Under the pieces are notes generated by a model that saw nothing but the letters and a program-made list of their open reading frames with translations, was not told where the DNA came from and ran no database searches. A program made the position numbers and the translations under genes. DNA of 64,000 nt from JAHZKN01 sp965250205 (GTDB taxonomy: Bacteria > Pseudomonadota > Alphaproteobacteria > Rhizobiales > Hyphomicrobiaceae). The stretch lies in contig CBDFNK010000023.1 in assembly GCA_965250205.1 (NCBI GenBank), forward strand, positions 558,001 through 622,000. The letters run 5' to 3'. Positions 53,030 through 62,256 of the stretch are shown piece after piece (position 1 is the first letter of the stretch; the number at the start of each line of letters is the position of its first letter).

Positions 53030-54253
53030 CTAAGATGCGAAACGCTTAGCAATATAGTCTTCGACAATTGCTTTGAAGTCTTCGGCGATATTGGGCCCGC
53101 GCAAGGTCATGGCCTTTTTGCCATCAATGAAAATGGGAGCTGCTGGTTGCTCGCCGGTGCCTGGCAGCGATATCCCGATATCAGCATGCTTGGATTCACC
53201 CGGTCCATTGACGATGCAGCCCATGACCGCGAGATTAAGCTCTTCAACGCCTGGGTATTTGGCTTTCCAGTCTGGCATTTTTTCGCGCACCATATCCTGC
53301 ACGTCCTTGGCCAGTTCCTGAAATACGGCGGATGTTGTACGGCCGCATCCCGGGCACGCCGCGACGATCGGCACGAATGATCTCAAACCCATTGTTTGCA
53401 GCAACTCTTGCGCGGCCCGTACTTCCAAAGTGCGATCACCGCCCGGCTCCGGTGTCAGAGAAAAGCGAATGGTGTCGCCAATACCCAGTTGCAACAAGAC
53501 CCCCATCGCAGCCGATGAGGCCACAATGCCTTTCGATCCCATGCCTGCTTCTGTCAGTCCAAGGTGCAACGCATACGAGCAGCGTTTTGCGAGCATTTGA
53601 TAAACGGATATCAAATCCTGCACAGCCGACACTTTGGCTGAAATAATAATGCGATCCGCGCCAAGTCCGACGTCTTCTGCTTGGGCAGCGCTTTGCAAAG
53701 CTGATTGCACAATGGCTTCGTGCATCACCGTGCGCGCATCAAGTGGCGCCCCAGATTGCGCATTCTCATCCATCAACGTGGTCAGTAACTCTTGATCAAG
53801 CGAGCCCCAGTTGACGCCAATGCGCACTGGTTTTTCATAGCGCAACGCCAATTCAATGATGGCTGAGAATTGGCTGTCTTTCTTGGCCTTAAAACCGACG
53901 TTGCCGGGGTTAATCCGGTATTTGTCCAGTGCCTCGGCGCAGGCTGGATGATCGCTTAGTAGTTTGTGGCCATTGTAGTGAAAATCACCAACGATAGGCA
54001 CATCAAAACCCGCCTTGCGCACGCTATCACGGATCATTGGCACCGCTTTGGCGGCCTCGTCGCGGTCAACTGTGATGCGTACAATTTCGGAACCTTCACG
54101 CGCCAATTGTACAATCTGGGCGATGGTTGCTGCGCTATCTGCCGTGTCAGTATTGGTCATCGATTGCACAACAATCGGGTGCCCGCCACCAACCCAAACC
54201 GGGCCCACGGCTACCGCGACAGATGAGCGACGCTCAGAAAGGTTGTCAGACAT
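53030..54253 (-). CDS. ispG: 4-hydroxy-3-methylbut-2-en-1-yl diphosphate synthase IspG
   Basis: 407 residues, Fe-S enzyme of the non-mevalonate isoprenoid pathway. It has VAVGPVWVGGGHPIVVQSMT, IVGDFHYNGHKLL and RINPGNVGFKAK, with cluster cysteines in ACPGCGRT and MGCIVNGPGESKHADIGISL. Single-TIM-barrel bacterial type. It follows znuB after 19 bases and may be transcribed with zinc uptake genes. Confidence 0.96.
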   Translation of the reverse strand: MSDNLSERRSSVAVAVGPVWVGGGHPIVVQSMTNTDTADSAATIAQIVQLAREGSEIVRITVDRDEAAKAVPMIRDSVRKAGFDVPIVGDFHYNGHKLLSDHPACAEALDKYRINPGNVGFKAKKDSQFSAIIELALRYEKPVRIGVNWGSLDQELLTTLMDENAQSGAPLDARTVMHEAIVQSALQSAAQAEDVGLGADRIIISAKVSAVQDLISVYQMLAKRCSYALHLGLTEAGMGSKGIVASSAAMGVLLQLGIGDTIRFSLTPEPGGDRTLEVRAAQELLQTMGLRSFVPIVAACPGCGRTTSAVFQELAKDVQDMVREKMPDWKAKYPGVEELNLAVMGCIVNGPGESKHADIGISLPGTGEQPAAPIFIDGKKAMTLRGPNIAEDFKAIVEDYIAKRFAS

Positions 54254-54272
54254 CTCAACTCATTTGTTTTGT

Positions 54273-55070
54273 TCAGCGCGCGACGCGTCGACCTGCTAAC
54301 AGCAATGACATTGCTGCCACCAGCGTCATCACTAACACAATGGCCGGCCCACCTGGGATATCGGCCTGTGTTGACACGGTTAGTCCAACAAGGATGGACG
54401 CGACCCCCAAACCTGCGCTGACCAACACCATCTTTTCTGGGCTAGACGCAAAAGGTCGCGCTGCGACGGCTGGCACTATTAAAAAGGCAATCGCAAGCAG
54501 GATGCCGACGATCTTAATTGCAACTGCAATAACAAGGGCAAGCACGACCGTAAACCCGGTGCGAATAGCGGTTGTATTGACCCCTTCCGCACGCGCCAAA
54601 TCATCATGAACCGACAGTCTCAAAAGCGGCTGCCACAGCCATGTCATCGCGAGCACGACACCAACACCTATTGCAGCAATCCACCACAAGTCCCCGGTTG
54701 AGACCGCAAAGATGTCACCAAACAAATATCCCATCAAATCCACGGATTGGCCTTTGAGGCTGGAAATGACAATGACACCCAGCGCCAAGGTGCCGTGATG
54801 CATGAGGCCAAGCACAGAATCGATAGGAACCACCCGTTGCCGTGTCAGGCCAATGATGGCAAACGCTGCAGCGACTGTGACCACAACCACTGTGACATTG
54901 AGATCCATCTGCACCAGCAGACCAAGTGCAACACCCAAAAGGGACGCTTGCGCGATAGTCTCACCGAAATATGACATGCGATTCCAGACAACAAAGCAGC
55001 CAAGCGGTGCTGCGATAAGCGCCAAACCAACGGCTGCCAAGATTGCGCGCAAAAGAAAGGGTTCGATCAT
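54273..55070 (-). CDS. znuB: Zinc ABC transporter permease ZnuB
   Basis: 265 residues with about eight helices, ABC-3 family. Typical are RAILAAVGLALIAAPLGCFV, SYFGETIAQASLLGVALG and MGYLFGDIFAVSTGD. Inner-membrane channel of high-affinity zinc uptake. ATG overlaps the znuC stop by four bases. No znuA binding protein lies in the window. Confidence 0.94.
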   Translation of the reverse strand: MIEPFLLRAILAAVGLALIAAPLGCFVVWNRMSYFGETIAQASLLGVALGLLVQMDLNVTVVVVTVAAAFAIIGLTRQRVVPIDSVLGLMHHGTLALGVIVISSLKGQSVDLMGYLFGDIFAVSTGDLWWIAAIGVGVVLAMTWLWQPLLRLSVHDDLARAEGVNTTAIRTGFTVVLALVIAVAIKIVGILLAIAFLIVPAVAARPFASSPEKMVLVSAGLGVASILVGLTVSTQADIPGGPAIVLVMTLVAAMSLLLAGRRVAR

Positions 55071-55978
55071 ACCTCATCCTTGTTCGCATCTGCCTCACCC
55101 ATACCTGCCGGGCCAGGCGTCGGCGAACCACTGAGATCATGGTGGTGATCATGGTGGTGACGGTAAATCGCAATCGACTTGGCCGCTGCCGCACCAAACA
55201 AACGCTCATATTCAGGATGCTTGGAGACCTGATCGGGAACACCTGAGCAACAGACATGACGATTGAGGCAGATAACGCGATTGGAACGCGCCATAACCGT
55301 ATGCAAATCATGCGACACCAATAAAACGCTCATCTGATAGCGTTCACTGAGGCTGGAAATCAAATCGTACAGCTCAACCTCACCTGCCAGATCAACGCCT
55401 TGCGCAGGCTCATCCAGAATAAGAATTTGCGGCACTCGCAGTAGCGCCCGCGCCAGCAATACGCGCTGTAGTTCACCGCCTGAAATTTGATAAAGCTGGT
55501 TTGTGAGCACATGACTGGTGCCAACCTCGTCTAGCGTAGCCGAGATTTTGTCGCGCGATGCCGAGGGTGTCAGGCCGAGGCACAAGAACTGCTCAACCGA
55601 CAACGGCAAGGCGGGATCAAGTGCAAATTTTTGAGGCACGTAACCGGTCACAAGATTTGGGCGCTTAAAGACGGTACCCTGCTCAAAATCTTCAAGCCCT
55701 AACAAAGCTTTGACCAACGTTGTTTTGCCAGCACCATTGGGGCCGATCAGGGTGACAATCTCACCCGGCCATAAATCGAGATCAACGTATTGCAGAAGGT
55801 CGCGACCCTGACGCGTCACTGTCAGGCGACGCGCTGAAATCAAAGCTGATGTGTCGGGTGCAGCACTTAAACGTGGCTGGTCGTGATCATGGCCACAATC
55901 GTGATCACAGTCATGATCGTGACCCGCTTGCGCATTGGGCGCATATGCTGTTTTCAAATCCGTTGGATCTGACATCAA
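55067..55978 (-). CDS. znuC: Zinc ABC transporter ATP-binding protein ZnuC
   Basis: 303 residues. Walker A GPNGAGKTTL (about 77), signature ISGGELQRVLLARALL, Walker B ILILDEPAQGVD, and VSHDLHTVM. Histidine/aspartate-rich runs at both ends (HDHDCDHDCGHDHD and HHHDHHHD) probably bind zinc. Overlaps znuB; 75 bases after zur. Confidence 0.95.
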   Translation of the reverse strand: MMSDPTDLKTAYAPNAQAGHDHDCDHDCGHDHDQPRLSAAPDTSALISARRLTVTRQGRDLLQYVDLDLWPGEIVTLIGPNGAGKTTLVKALLGLEDFEQGTVFKRPNLVTGYVPQKFALDPALPLSVEQFLCLGLTPSASRDKISATLDEVGTSHVLTNQLYQISGGELQRVLLARALLRVPQILILDEPAQGVDLAGEVELYDLISSLSERYQMSVLLVSHDLHTVMARSNRVICLNRHVCCSGVPDQVSKHPEYERLFGAAAAKSIAIYRHHHDHHHDLSGSPTPGPAGMGEADANKDEV

Positions 55979-56053
55979 GCTTACAGCCTTTTTGGAATTT
56001 CATTCTCAGCAGCCATACTGGTCTTGGCACCGAGACGCAATTGGCGTAACCAC

Positions 56054-56575
56054 TTAGTCTTCGTTTTTTTTCTTAGCCCTTGCGCATTTGGGGCAAAGAC
56101 CAGCGACCTCCACAAAGCGCACCCGCGGTTTGAACTTGGCCTCACCTGCAATCTCGTCGATGGTGTCAAAGATGCCGTGGCTATCGACCTCTGCCACGGT
56201 ACCGCAGCTCTCACACGCCAACACCAGCGGGCGCCCAGATTTTTCAAAATCGTGGTCCAACCGGCGGCAAGCGAAATAAGCATTCTTACTTTCCAAGCGA
56301 TGGATCACGCCCGCTTCCATCAACGCATCAATCGCGCGATAGACAGATATGGGCGCAAGGCGCGTCCCCTTGTCGGCCAGCTTTTCTAAAATCTCATAAG
56401 CCCCAATCGAGGCATGCGTTGCTGCAATCTCGCCGAACACTTGTTGGCGTAGCTTGGTAAAACGCAGACTGCGCTCCTCGAACGCCTCACCGGCCTTGCG
56501 AACGGCTCTTTCAAGACTGCGGCCGGCCCGCTGCCCGGATCCACTAAACGGCGATTTGGTTGCCTGTTCTGCCAT
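56054..56575 (-). CDS. zur: Zinc uptake regulator, Fur family
   Basis: About 173 residues. Fur-family repressor with winged-helix region (LRFTKLRQQVFGEIAATHAS, APISVYRAIDALMEAGVIHR) and zinc ligands ACRRLDHDFE, CESCGTVAEVD and CPKCA. Position before znuCB identifies it as Zur rather than Fur. ATG 56575 is preceded by two perfect 11-bp direct repeats; an upstream frame start would add 33 unlikely residues. Confidence 0.93.
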   Translation of the reverse strand: MAEQATKSPFSGSGQRAGRSLERAVRKAGEAFEERSLRFTKLRQQVFGEIAATHASIGAYEILEKLADKGTRLAPISVYRAIDALMEAGVIHRLESKNAYFACRRLDHDFEKSGRPLVLACESCGTVAEVDSHGIFDTIDEIAGEAKFKPRVRFVEVAGLCPKCARAKKKNED

Positions 56576-56893
56576 CACGCTTCTTATGTACTGGTTATGT
56601 ACTGGGTCGACCGGCTCTGAGGGCCCGACAGTGGGCCAGAAGCTTCCCGTATACCACGGAGCCGTCACAGGCACAGCAGCAGATCACCCAAAAGCAAGAC
56701 AAAAATAACGGGTTTATCCGCCTCGTTAGACAACAATCCATTCATTGGCCGAAGCTTTTGAGTTGTGTCTCAAACACTGCAATTTCAGACTTGGCCCGCC
56801 TCAAAAGCCTCATGCCCGCTCCTCATTTCTGTTAAATCCTCTTCATATTGCCAATTTTGCCGCATTCTCGCCGCGAACCGCCTCGGTGATGTG
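56576..56893. other. Intergenic before zur
   Basis: The region that should hold the zur promoter. It contains the tandem 11-bp repeat TTATGTACTGG (56584-56594, 56595-56605). A consensus alphaproteobacterial Zur box (ATGTTATANNATNAC type) was not seen. Nothing else recognised. Confidence 0.5.
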
Positions 56894-57025
56894 CTAGATC
56901 AACCTGCGAAAAGTTGGAACGCGACTTTGAGCAGATAAGTTGATTGCCAGTTATGGAATAGAGCCATGAGATAGAGCGTTGAGCAAATAGCTTGGCTGGT
57001 ACGAGAAAAGGCACAGATGCTCTAG
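56894..57025 (-). repeat. Dispersed CTAG-bounded two-hairpin repeat, copy 8
   Basis: 132 bp in reverse orientation; flanking text is GTG-CTAG at one side and CTAG-CAC at the other. Its left stem reads AGAGCATC against AACGCTCT, with a mismatch, so this copy may be decaying. Confidence 0.92.
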
Positions 57026-57178
57026 CACTTGGCATATGCCTCGCCGGTGTTCTGGCAGGTCTAAGCGTACCTTTGGGCCACCACGAAACACTGTTCTAAG
57101 GCACGTCAACTAAGATACGCAATGCGCTCCCCCAAAGGTAACGCGCATTGGCCACTTCAGCCGCGGGAGGGCTGAGAC

Positions 57179-60100
57179 ATGGATTGGGATTTCAAAACCA
57201 CGGCCGACACCGTGAGCCAATCACTTGGCAATATCCCCACGCTTCCAAACAATTTCGCACCACCAGAAGCGCTGGTCAGCGTCGGCGTTGTATTTGGCGC
57301 GCTGTCCCTTCTCTATTGGCTGTTTCGACCCATGCTGGAACGGCTTAGCAAAACATTCCAGGACACAGTTTTCACAAACTGGCGGCTCGCTCTTTTAGCG
57401 ATGACCGGCTTGGTGTTGTCGCTTGCTTCAGGTTGGACGACCTGGGACGGTATGAAAAACTTCACCAACGAGCCGTTGCTGTCGTTCATGATTACGTTCG
57501 GTATCCAGGGCGTAATGTTGATTATCGCCTGGCTGATCGGTGAAAGCTTTGCCACCGGCATGAACCAACAGGCCACAAGCGCGGTCAACGGATTCACAAA
57601 CCGCGCAACGTTGTTTCTTGGACCCCTGATTGGCATCATATTGTTTATTGCGTTGGCGTTATGGATGATGCCCTTGGGCGCATCAAACGTCGATGCCACT
57701 TCCAACTCAAGCGGGTTGTCGCAGTTCGGCGATCGACTCATCGTCCTCGTCATCGGCTTGCTTACGATTGCGCTGGTCTTTCTATACGCCGCAAGCGACG
57801 TTGTGAAACCCTACATTCAATCGACCCGCGTTGTCGCCAAAAATGCCGTGCTATGGATCATGTTTTTGTGCTGCATGGCGACGTCTGTTTTCTTCTCATT
57901 CGATAGCTTGTTCGCGAATATCTTCCCGCAATCTGAACGCGTCAGAGCCGCAGAACTCCGCGCCCAGAACCAGGTTGCTGGCATTGTTGCTGATATCGAT
58001 CAAACGATCTCCACTCGGCGCATGAGTGCCGTTGACGATTTGTTCGTTTCTGAAGGATGGCAAACCTATGACGCGCAATTGGCCAAACTTGCAAACGTCG
58101 CCAAGCAGAGCGAACGCGATGTTGAGCAGTTCTTTCATGATCAGGCCGAAGCACGCAACCGCGCCATCAAAGAACAACAAGAGCGCATCGTCTCAGCACA
58201 AAGTGGGCAAGCAGGCCTCGCTGCTAAGAAGGCTGCCCTTTCTGATGAACTTGCGCGGCTAAAAACAGAACGGCCAACTCTGGCAGCCGAATATGCTGAA
58301 AAGAAAAATGCACTTGATGAGCGGGTCAAGGAAATTGATGCTAAACGCGTTGAAGCGATGGCCGAAGAAAAAGGCGTTGAAGGTACCGGCAAAGCGGGAC
58401 GAGGGCCCGAGTACCGCGCCCGCAAAATTGAACTCAGAAAACTCAACGACTACTACAAAGTTGGCGAAGAGCGGGTGAAGGACGCTAAAAAGCGGCTCGA
58501 TGCCGCCCAAACCCGCATTGCAAAAATTGAACGCGAACTGGCACAAGTTGATGGTGATTTGGCCAAGCTAAAGGGCGAAGCCCAAACGGCCTCGCAGCGC
58601 ATTCAGATGACGCAATCGGTTTCTGAAACCGCAGAAGGCGAAGTGATTGATCCATCGCGCATGTTGCCAGCTTTTGAAAATGCCCGCGTGGCCTTCCGAC
58701 AAGAGCCGAACGCAGAGCGCTTAGGTGATGTGCAAAAAGTATGCAGCCAGGTGCTTGGCGCAATGTTGACAGCCACACCAACAACAAAAGAAAAAGTGCG
58801 TGGCCTCGATTGCGATCCCAAACGCGCCAGCGAAGCAGCCTCGCTGATAATTGCACTCAATGTCGGCGCGCGTACGTTCGCAGCCAATTGCGTTGGCGGT
58901 GCGAAGCTTGGAGCCAACCAAGGCACGGACGCCCTATTCTCGTTTGCCAAGAGCTGTCTCGCCGATAGTGGATTGCCGTCGCAAGAAACCGATGCTCTAC
59001 GCAAGAAAATCAACTTCATTGAACTCAACCGCGATGACAAAGCACACCGGTTTGTGGTGACGTGGAATGCATTTGGTGATGGCAACCGGCTGGCCTACCT
59101 GGCGCTTGGTATTGCCATTGCCATCGACATGCTGGTGTTTATGTCTGGCCTGTTCGGTGCCAATGCCGTCCGATCACCGCTGTCAGACGTGCCGACCGTC
59201 AAAGCACGGTCCGCGCAGCAACTTGAAGCAATTATCGAGAACGCTTTGCTGCCGGACACATTTGACAATGCCCGCCTGGCACTCTCTGCCATGCGCCCGA
59301 TCACCAACATCGAAGGCTTTATGGCCGAGGTGCGCACCGACATGATGGATCCACATGGGCGAGAACGTGTCATTTCCGTCCTCAACGCGGGCACCACCAT
59401 CCACGCAGTTGCTTACGACGGCACCACGGGTCGCTATCTCGTACGCTCAGAACTGTTTGAGTTTCTCTCCGTTGTTGCCAAAAAGGCATTTGAAGAATCC
59501 GACCACCACATCAATCAGGCTGAGCTTGAGAAAATCATTGGTGTTGCGCTGCTGCCAGACATCCAAAAGAATGCCGATATCGTAATTCAAAACATGGCAC
59601 CGGCAACAGATATGGGTGAGTTTACCCAGGAAATTAATCTCAACGAGGTTGACCCCGTTGGTAATCGTAAAGTTATCCGTAGTGTCCTCAACGCTGCTGC
59701 GACGTTTGATAGTGTGCGCCGCGTTAACAAGGATGATCCCAACCATTATTGGGTGCACAAAGATCTCTATAAGACACTGGCGCGGATTCGCGCCCGCACA
59801 CTGTTTGACGGCTCTGGAAATCTGCAAATTGCCCAAGGTGGCCAGCAAGCTGAACACCGTGGCCAGTTGCGCAGCGAAGAGGCACGCCTTGCCAAAGCAC
59901 CGCCTGTCAAAACCATCGCAGCACCTAAAGTGCCAGAACCCCTTTCTGACAATGAGCGGGCCCGTCTCATCGAAGAGTATCGTCGTTTTTTCCTGACAGA
60001 ATTAAATCTCAATCCACAAAATTTGATGGCGCAGCTATCAAATGACGCTGTCCTTGAGGCGGCAGCCGACGCGTGGCAGGGTCTTGAGGGGCTGGGCAAA

Positions 60101-60526
60101 CAAAACCCATTGCTGTCGGACTTCCTGCGGCAAGTCAAAAGCACACACGGTGAAACGGCGAAGGCTGCGTACAAAGGCATGCGCGCGCACCTCGACTATG
60201 ACGTACGAAAAGTAGCGCTTCTCGATTCCGTCTATGGTGAAATCAATGCGGCACAGGCCGTGCTGTTGCTGGCACCGGAATCGCTCTTACTCCAAACCCT
60301 GATTGGAGAATTAGAACGCGCCGCTGAAACCGATGACGGTCAGATGCCGGGCGAGCAGCAGCTTCGCGACAAACTTCGTGATGTTGCAACCTCACTTGGT
60401 GCTCTCGAACTTGATGATGCAGAGTCATGGCGTCAGGTTGAAGAACGTATTCTGGAACCTGAGTCTTTGGACCTACCAAATGTGGTTGTAAGTCTGCATA
60501 GCAAGAAACGGGACCCCCGCACGTAA
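57179..60526 (+). CDS. Large membrane/coiled-coil protein with internal duplication
   Basis: 1115 residues, no family recognised. Six membrane helices lie in the first 245 residues (about 33-50, 68-88, 103-125, 143-165, 187-208, 223-245). A long coiled-coil region follows (about 310-490; KQSERDVEQFFHDQAEARNR, RKLNDYYKVGEERVKDAKKR), then a seventh helix near 655-677. After it come two copies of a roughly 100-residue unit, about 679-775 and 781-878, each with LE.II..ALLPD, DP.G...VI..VLNA and Y.V...L. The last 160 residues are helical. ATG 57179 follows GGGAGGG. It is the first gene of a pair with a VWA protein and could be an envelope scaffold; function unknown. Confidence 0.85.
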   Translation: MDWDFKTTADTVSQSLGNIPTLPNNFAPPEALVSVGVVFGALSLLYWLFRPMLERLSKTFQDTVFTNWRLALLAMTGLVLSLASGWTTWDGMKNFTNEPLLSFMITFGIQGVMLIIAWLIGESFATGMNQQATSAVNGFTNRATLFLGPLIGIILFIALALWMMPLGASNVDATSNSSGLSQFGDRLIVLVIGLLTIALVFLYAASDVVKPYIQSTRVVAKNAVLWIMFLCCMATSVFFSFDSLFANIFPQSERVRAAELRAQNQVAGIVADIDQTISTRRMSAVDDLFVSEGWQTYDAQLAKLANVAKQSERDVEQFFHDQAEARNRAIKEQQERIVSAQSGQAGLAAKKAALSDELARLKTERPTLAAEYAEKKNALDERVKEIDAKRVEAMAEEKGVEGTGKAGRGPEYRARKIELRKLNDYYKVGEERVKDAKKRLDAAQTRIAKIERELAQVDGDLAKLKGEAQTASQRIQMTQSVSETAEGEVIDPSRMLPAFENARVAFRQEPNAERLGDVQKVCSQVLGAMLTATPTTKEKVRGLDCDPKRASEAASLIIALNVGARTFAANCVGGAKLGANQGTDALFSFAKSCLADSGLPSQETDALRKKINFIELNRDDKAHRFVVTWNAFGDGNRLAYLALGIAIAIDMLVFMSGLFGANAVRSPLSDVPTVKARSAQQLEAIIENALLPDTFDNARLALSAMRPITNIEGFMAEVRTDMMDPHGRERVISVLNAGTTIHAVAYDGTTGRYLVRSELFEFLSVVAKKAFEESDHHINQAELEKIIGVALLPDIQKNADIVIQNMAPATDMGEFTQEINLNEVDPVGNRKVIRSVLNAAATFDSVRRVNKDDPNHYWVHKDLYKTLARIRARTLFDGSGNLQIAQGGQQAEHRGQLRSEEARLAKAPPVKTIAAPKVPEPLSDNERARLIEEYRRFFLTELNLNPQNLMAQLSNDAVLEAAADAWQGLEGLGKQNPLLSDFLRQVKSTHGETAKAAYKGMRAHLDYDVRKVALLDSVYGEINAAQAVLLLAPESLLLQTLIGELERAAETDDGQMPGEQQLRDKLRDVATSLGALELDDAESWRQVEERILEPESLDLPNVVVSLHSKKRDPRT

Positions 60527-60551
60527 CAAAACGTTAACAACCAAGCCAAAC

Positions 60552-60598
60552 CCAAAGGGCCCTCGCGTTGCGCAAAAGTCGCAACCGGGGGCTTTCTT
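60552..60598 (+). terminator. Terminator after the 1115-residue gene
   Basis: AAAGGGCCCTCGCGTTGCG pairs imperfectly with CGCAACCGGGGGCTTT, followed by CTTTTG. It separates the large membrane gene from the VWA gene, so the VWA gene probably has its own promoter. Confidence 0.65.
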
Positions 60599-60704
60599 TT
60601 GAGTTAAGGACAATGCCCCCGTTCTGCCACAACACGCGCCTTATTCCGCCGTCCGCCTTTTCTATGAAGTGCGCACCATCGCCGAGAAAAGGAGTTTCTT
60701 TATT

Positions 60705-62075
60705 ATGTTGCACCATCGCCCTGCTTCTGCCACCTGGCGCGCAGCCCTTGTCTGCCTCGCCGCTGTCGGCCTGCCCATCGCAGCCCAAGCCGCACAAGTT
60801 CAAATCAAAGCCGATCTTGGACAGTCCGCCATTCATACCTCGGACAACGGTAAAGTGTATCTCAGGCTGGCACTGACAACGCCCGCGATCCGACCAGATA
60901 AAGAACGCCCGCCAATCAATGTGGCCATCGTTATTGACCGATCTGGCTCAATGAATGGCGCACGTATCCGCGCTGCCAAGAAAGCCGCCCGCGTAGCGCT
61001 CGACCGCTTATCGTCAAACGATATCGTTTCACTGGTATCGTACAACCACGATGTGCAGGTTCTGCACCGTGCTGCGCGTCTCAAAGGTGCGCGTGATGAT
61101 TTGGATCGGGCGATTGATCGCTTACGCGCCAGCGGCACAACCGCGCTTTATCACGGTGTTGAAGAAGGTGGCGAACAGGTCCAGAAATTTCTCTCCGACA
61201 ACAAAGTCAATCGCGTCATCCTGTTATCTGATGGCTTGGCCAATGTCGGGCCGTCAAAGCCATCCGACCTCGCCCGTCTTGGCCGCAGACTGGCCACAGA
61301 TGGCATCACCGTCACGACTATTGGTCTCGGGCTTGATTATAATGAAGACCTGATGCAACGCCTGGCGGCGTCCAGCGATGGCAACCATGCCTTCGTTGAA
61401 CATCCAGGCGACCTGGCTGAAATCTTTGACAAAGAATTTGGCGACGCCTTGTCCGTCGCGGCCCGTGATATTCGCATTATCATTGAATGCCGTCACGGGT
61501 TCACACCGAACCGTATTCTTGGTCGCGAAGCAGATATCTCTGGCAACACGATCACACTCAAGATGAACCAACTTCAGGCCGCCAATGAGCGCTATGTGAT
61601 TGTCGAACTTGACGCGCCAAAAGGAGCATCCGTTGGTGCGCAAGATGTTGCTGATGTCCGCGTTGACTATTTTAGCCTCGAAGCCGGCGACCGTGAAACC
61701 GTGAAGGCACCCGTGCAAGCGCGCCTGACCGATGACAGACAAGAGGCCAAAAAAAGCATTAATAAATCCGTCATGAGCAAGGTCACGATGCAAATCGCAA
61801 CGGAAGAAAACGAAAAAGCTGTTGCCCTGCGCGACAAAGGCAAAGTGAAAGAAGCGCGTAAGGTCTTGGAAAGCAACGCCGCCTACCTCAAGTCGCAACA
61901 GGAAAGTCTCGGGTCAGGCGTTGGTGCAGCAGCAGCAGCCACAGTTCGTGAATTGAAAAAGCTTGAGACGTCAAACCGCAAGGCGGCCGCTAATCTTGAT
62001 GCACGCAATTGGAAGAAAACGCGCAAATCCATGCGCTACGATCAGCATCGCGCCAAGAACCAGCAGGCGTATTAG
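60705..62075 (+). CDS. Secreted von Willebrand factor A domain protein
   Basis: About 456 residues. Signal peptide ends PIAAQAAQV. The VWA domain has an intact MIDAS metal site, DRSGSMNG near residue 78, with ASGTTALYHG and ILLSDGLANVGP as the later MIDAS loops. The C-terminal third (RDKGKVKEARKVLESNAAYL) is helical and lysine-rich. VWA proteins of this bacterial type mediate metal-dependent protein contacts in the periplasm. ATG 60705 is chosen because AGGAG is about ten bases upstream; 60669 is less likely. It may interact with the preceding large membrane protein, an inference from adjacency. Confidence 0.88.
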   Translation: MLHHRPASATWRAALVCLAAVGLPIAAQAAQVQIKADLGQSAIHTSDNGKVYLRLALTTPAIRPDKERPPINVAIVIDRSGSMNGARIRAAKKAARVALDRLSSNDIVSLVSYNHDVQVLHRAARLKGARDDLDRAIDRLRASGTTALYHGVEEGGEQVQKFLSDNKVNRVILLSDGLANVGPSKPSDLARLGRRLATDGITVTTIGLGLDYNEDLMQRLAASSDGNHAFVEHPGDLAEIFDKEFGDALSVAARDIRIIIECRHGFTPNRILGREADISGNTITLKMNQLQAANERYVIVELDAPKGASVGAQDVADVRVDYFSLEAGDRETVKAPVQARLTDDRQEAKKSINKSVMSKVTMQIATEENEKAVALRDKGKVKEARKVLESNAAYLKSQQESLGSGVGAAAAATVRELKKLETSNRKAAANLDARNWKKTRKSMRYDQHRAKNQQAY

Positions 62076-62096
62076 TCAAAATAGGTTTAAGTCATC

Positions 62097-62136
62097 TGTG
62101 CGTCTTGGTCTTCGCGCCGAGACGCACATTTTTTTG
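62097..62136 (+). terminator. Rho-independent terminator after the VWA gene
   Basis: TGTGCGTCT (62097-62105) pairs with AGACGCACA (62120-62128), followed by seven T. Ends the VWA transcript. Confidence 0.9.
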
Positions 62137-62256
62137 GTTTTTGGCCACCAGCTAGAGGGCGTCCAGAGTACAAAGTGATCGTGATTTGACTCAAGCCTGT
62201 CCGTTGCGCTGAACTATGCAAATCAGATTGTATTCCGCAGCACATGGAGAAACGCC

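Noticed and set aside
55979..56053. Zur operator between zur and znuC
   Set aside because: No palindromic ATGTTATA-like sequence seen in the 75-base gap.
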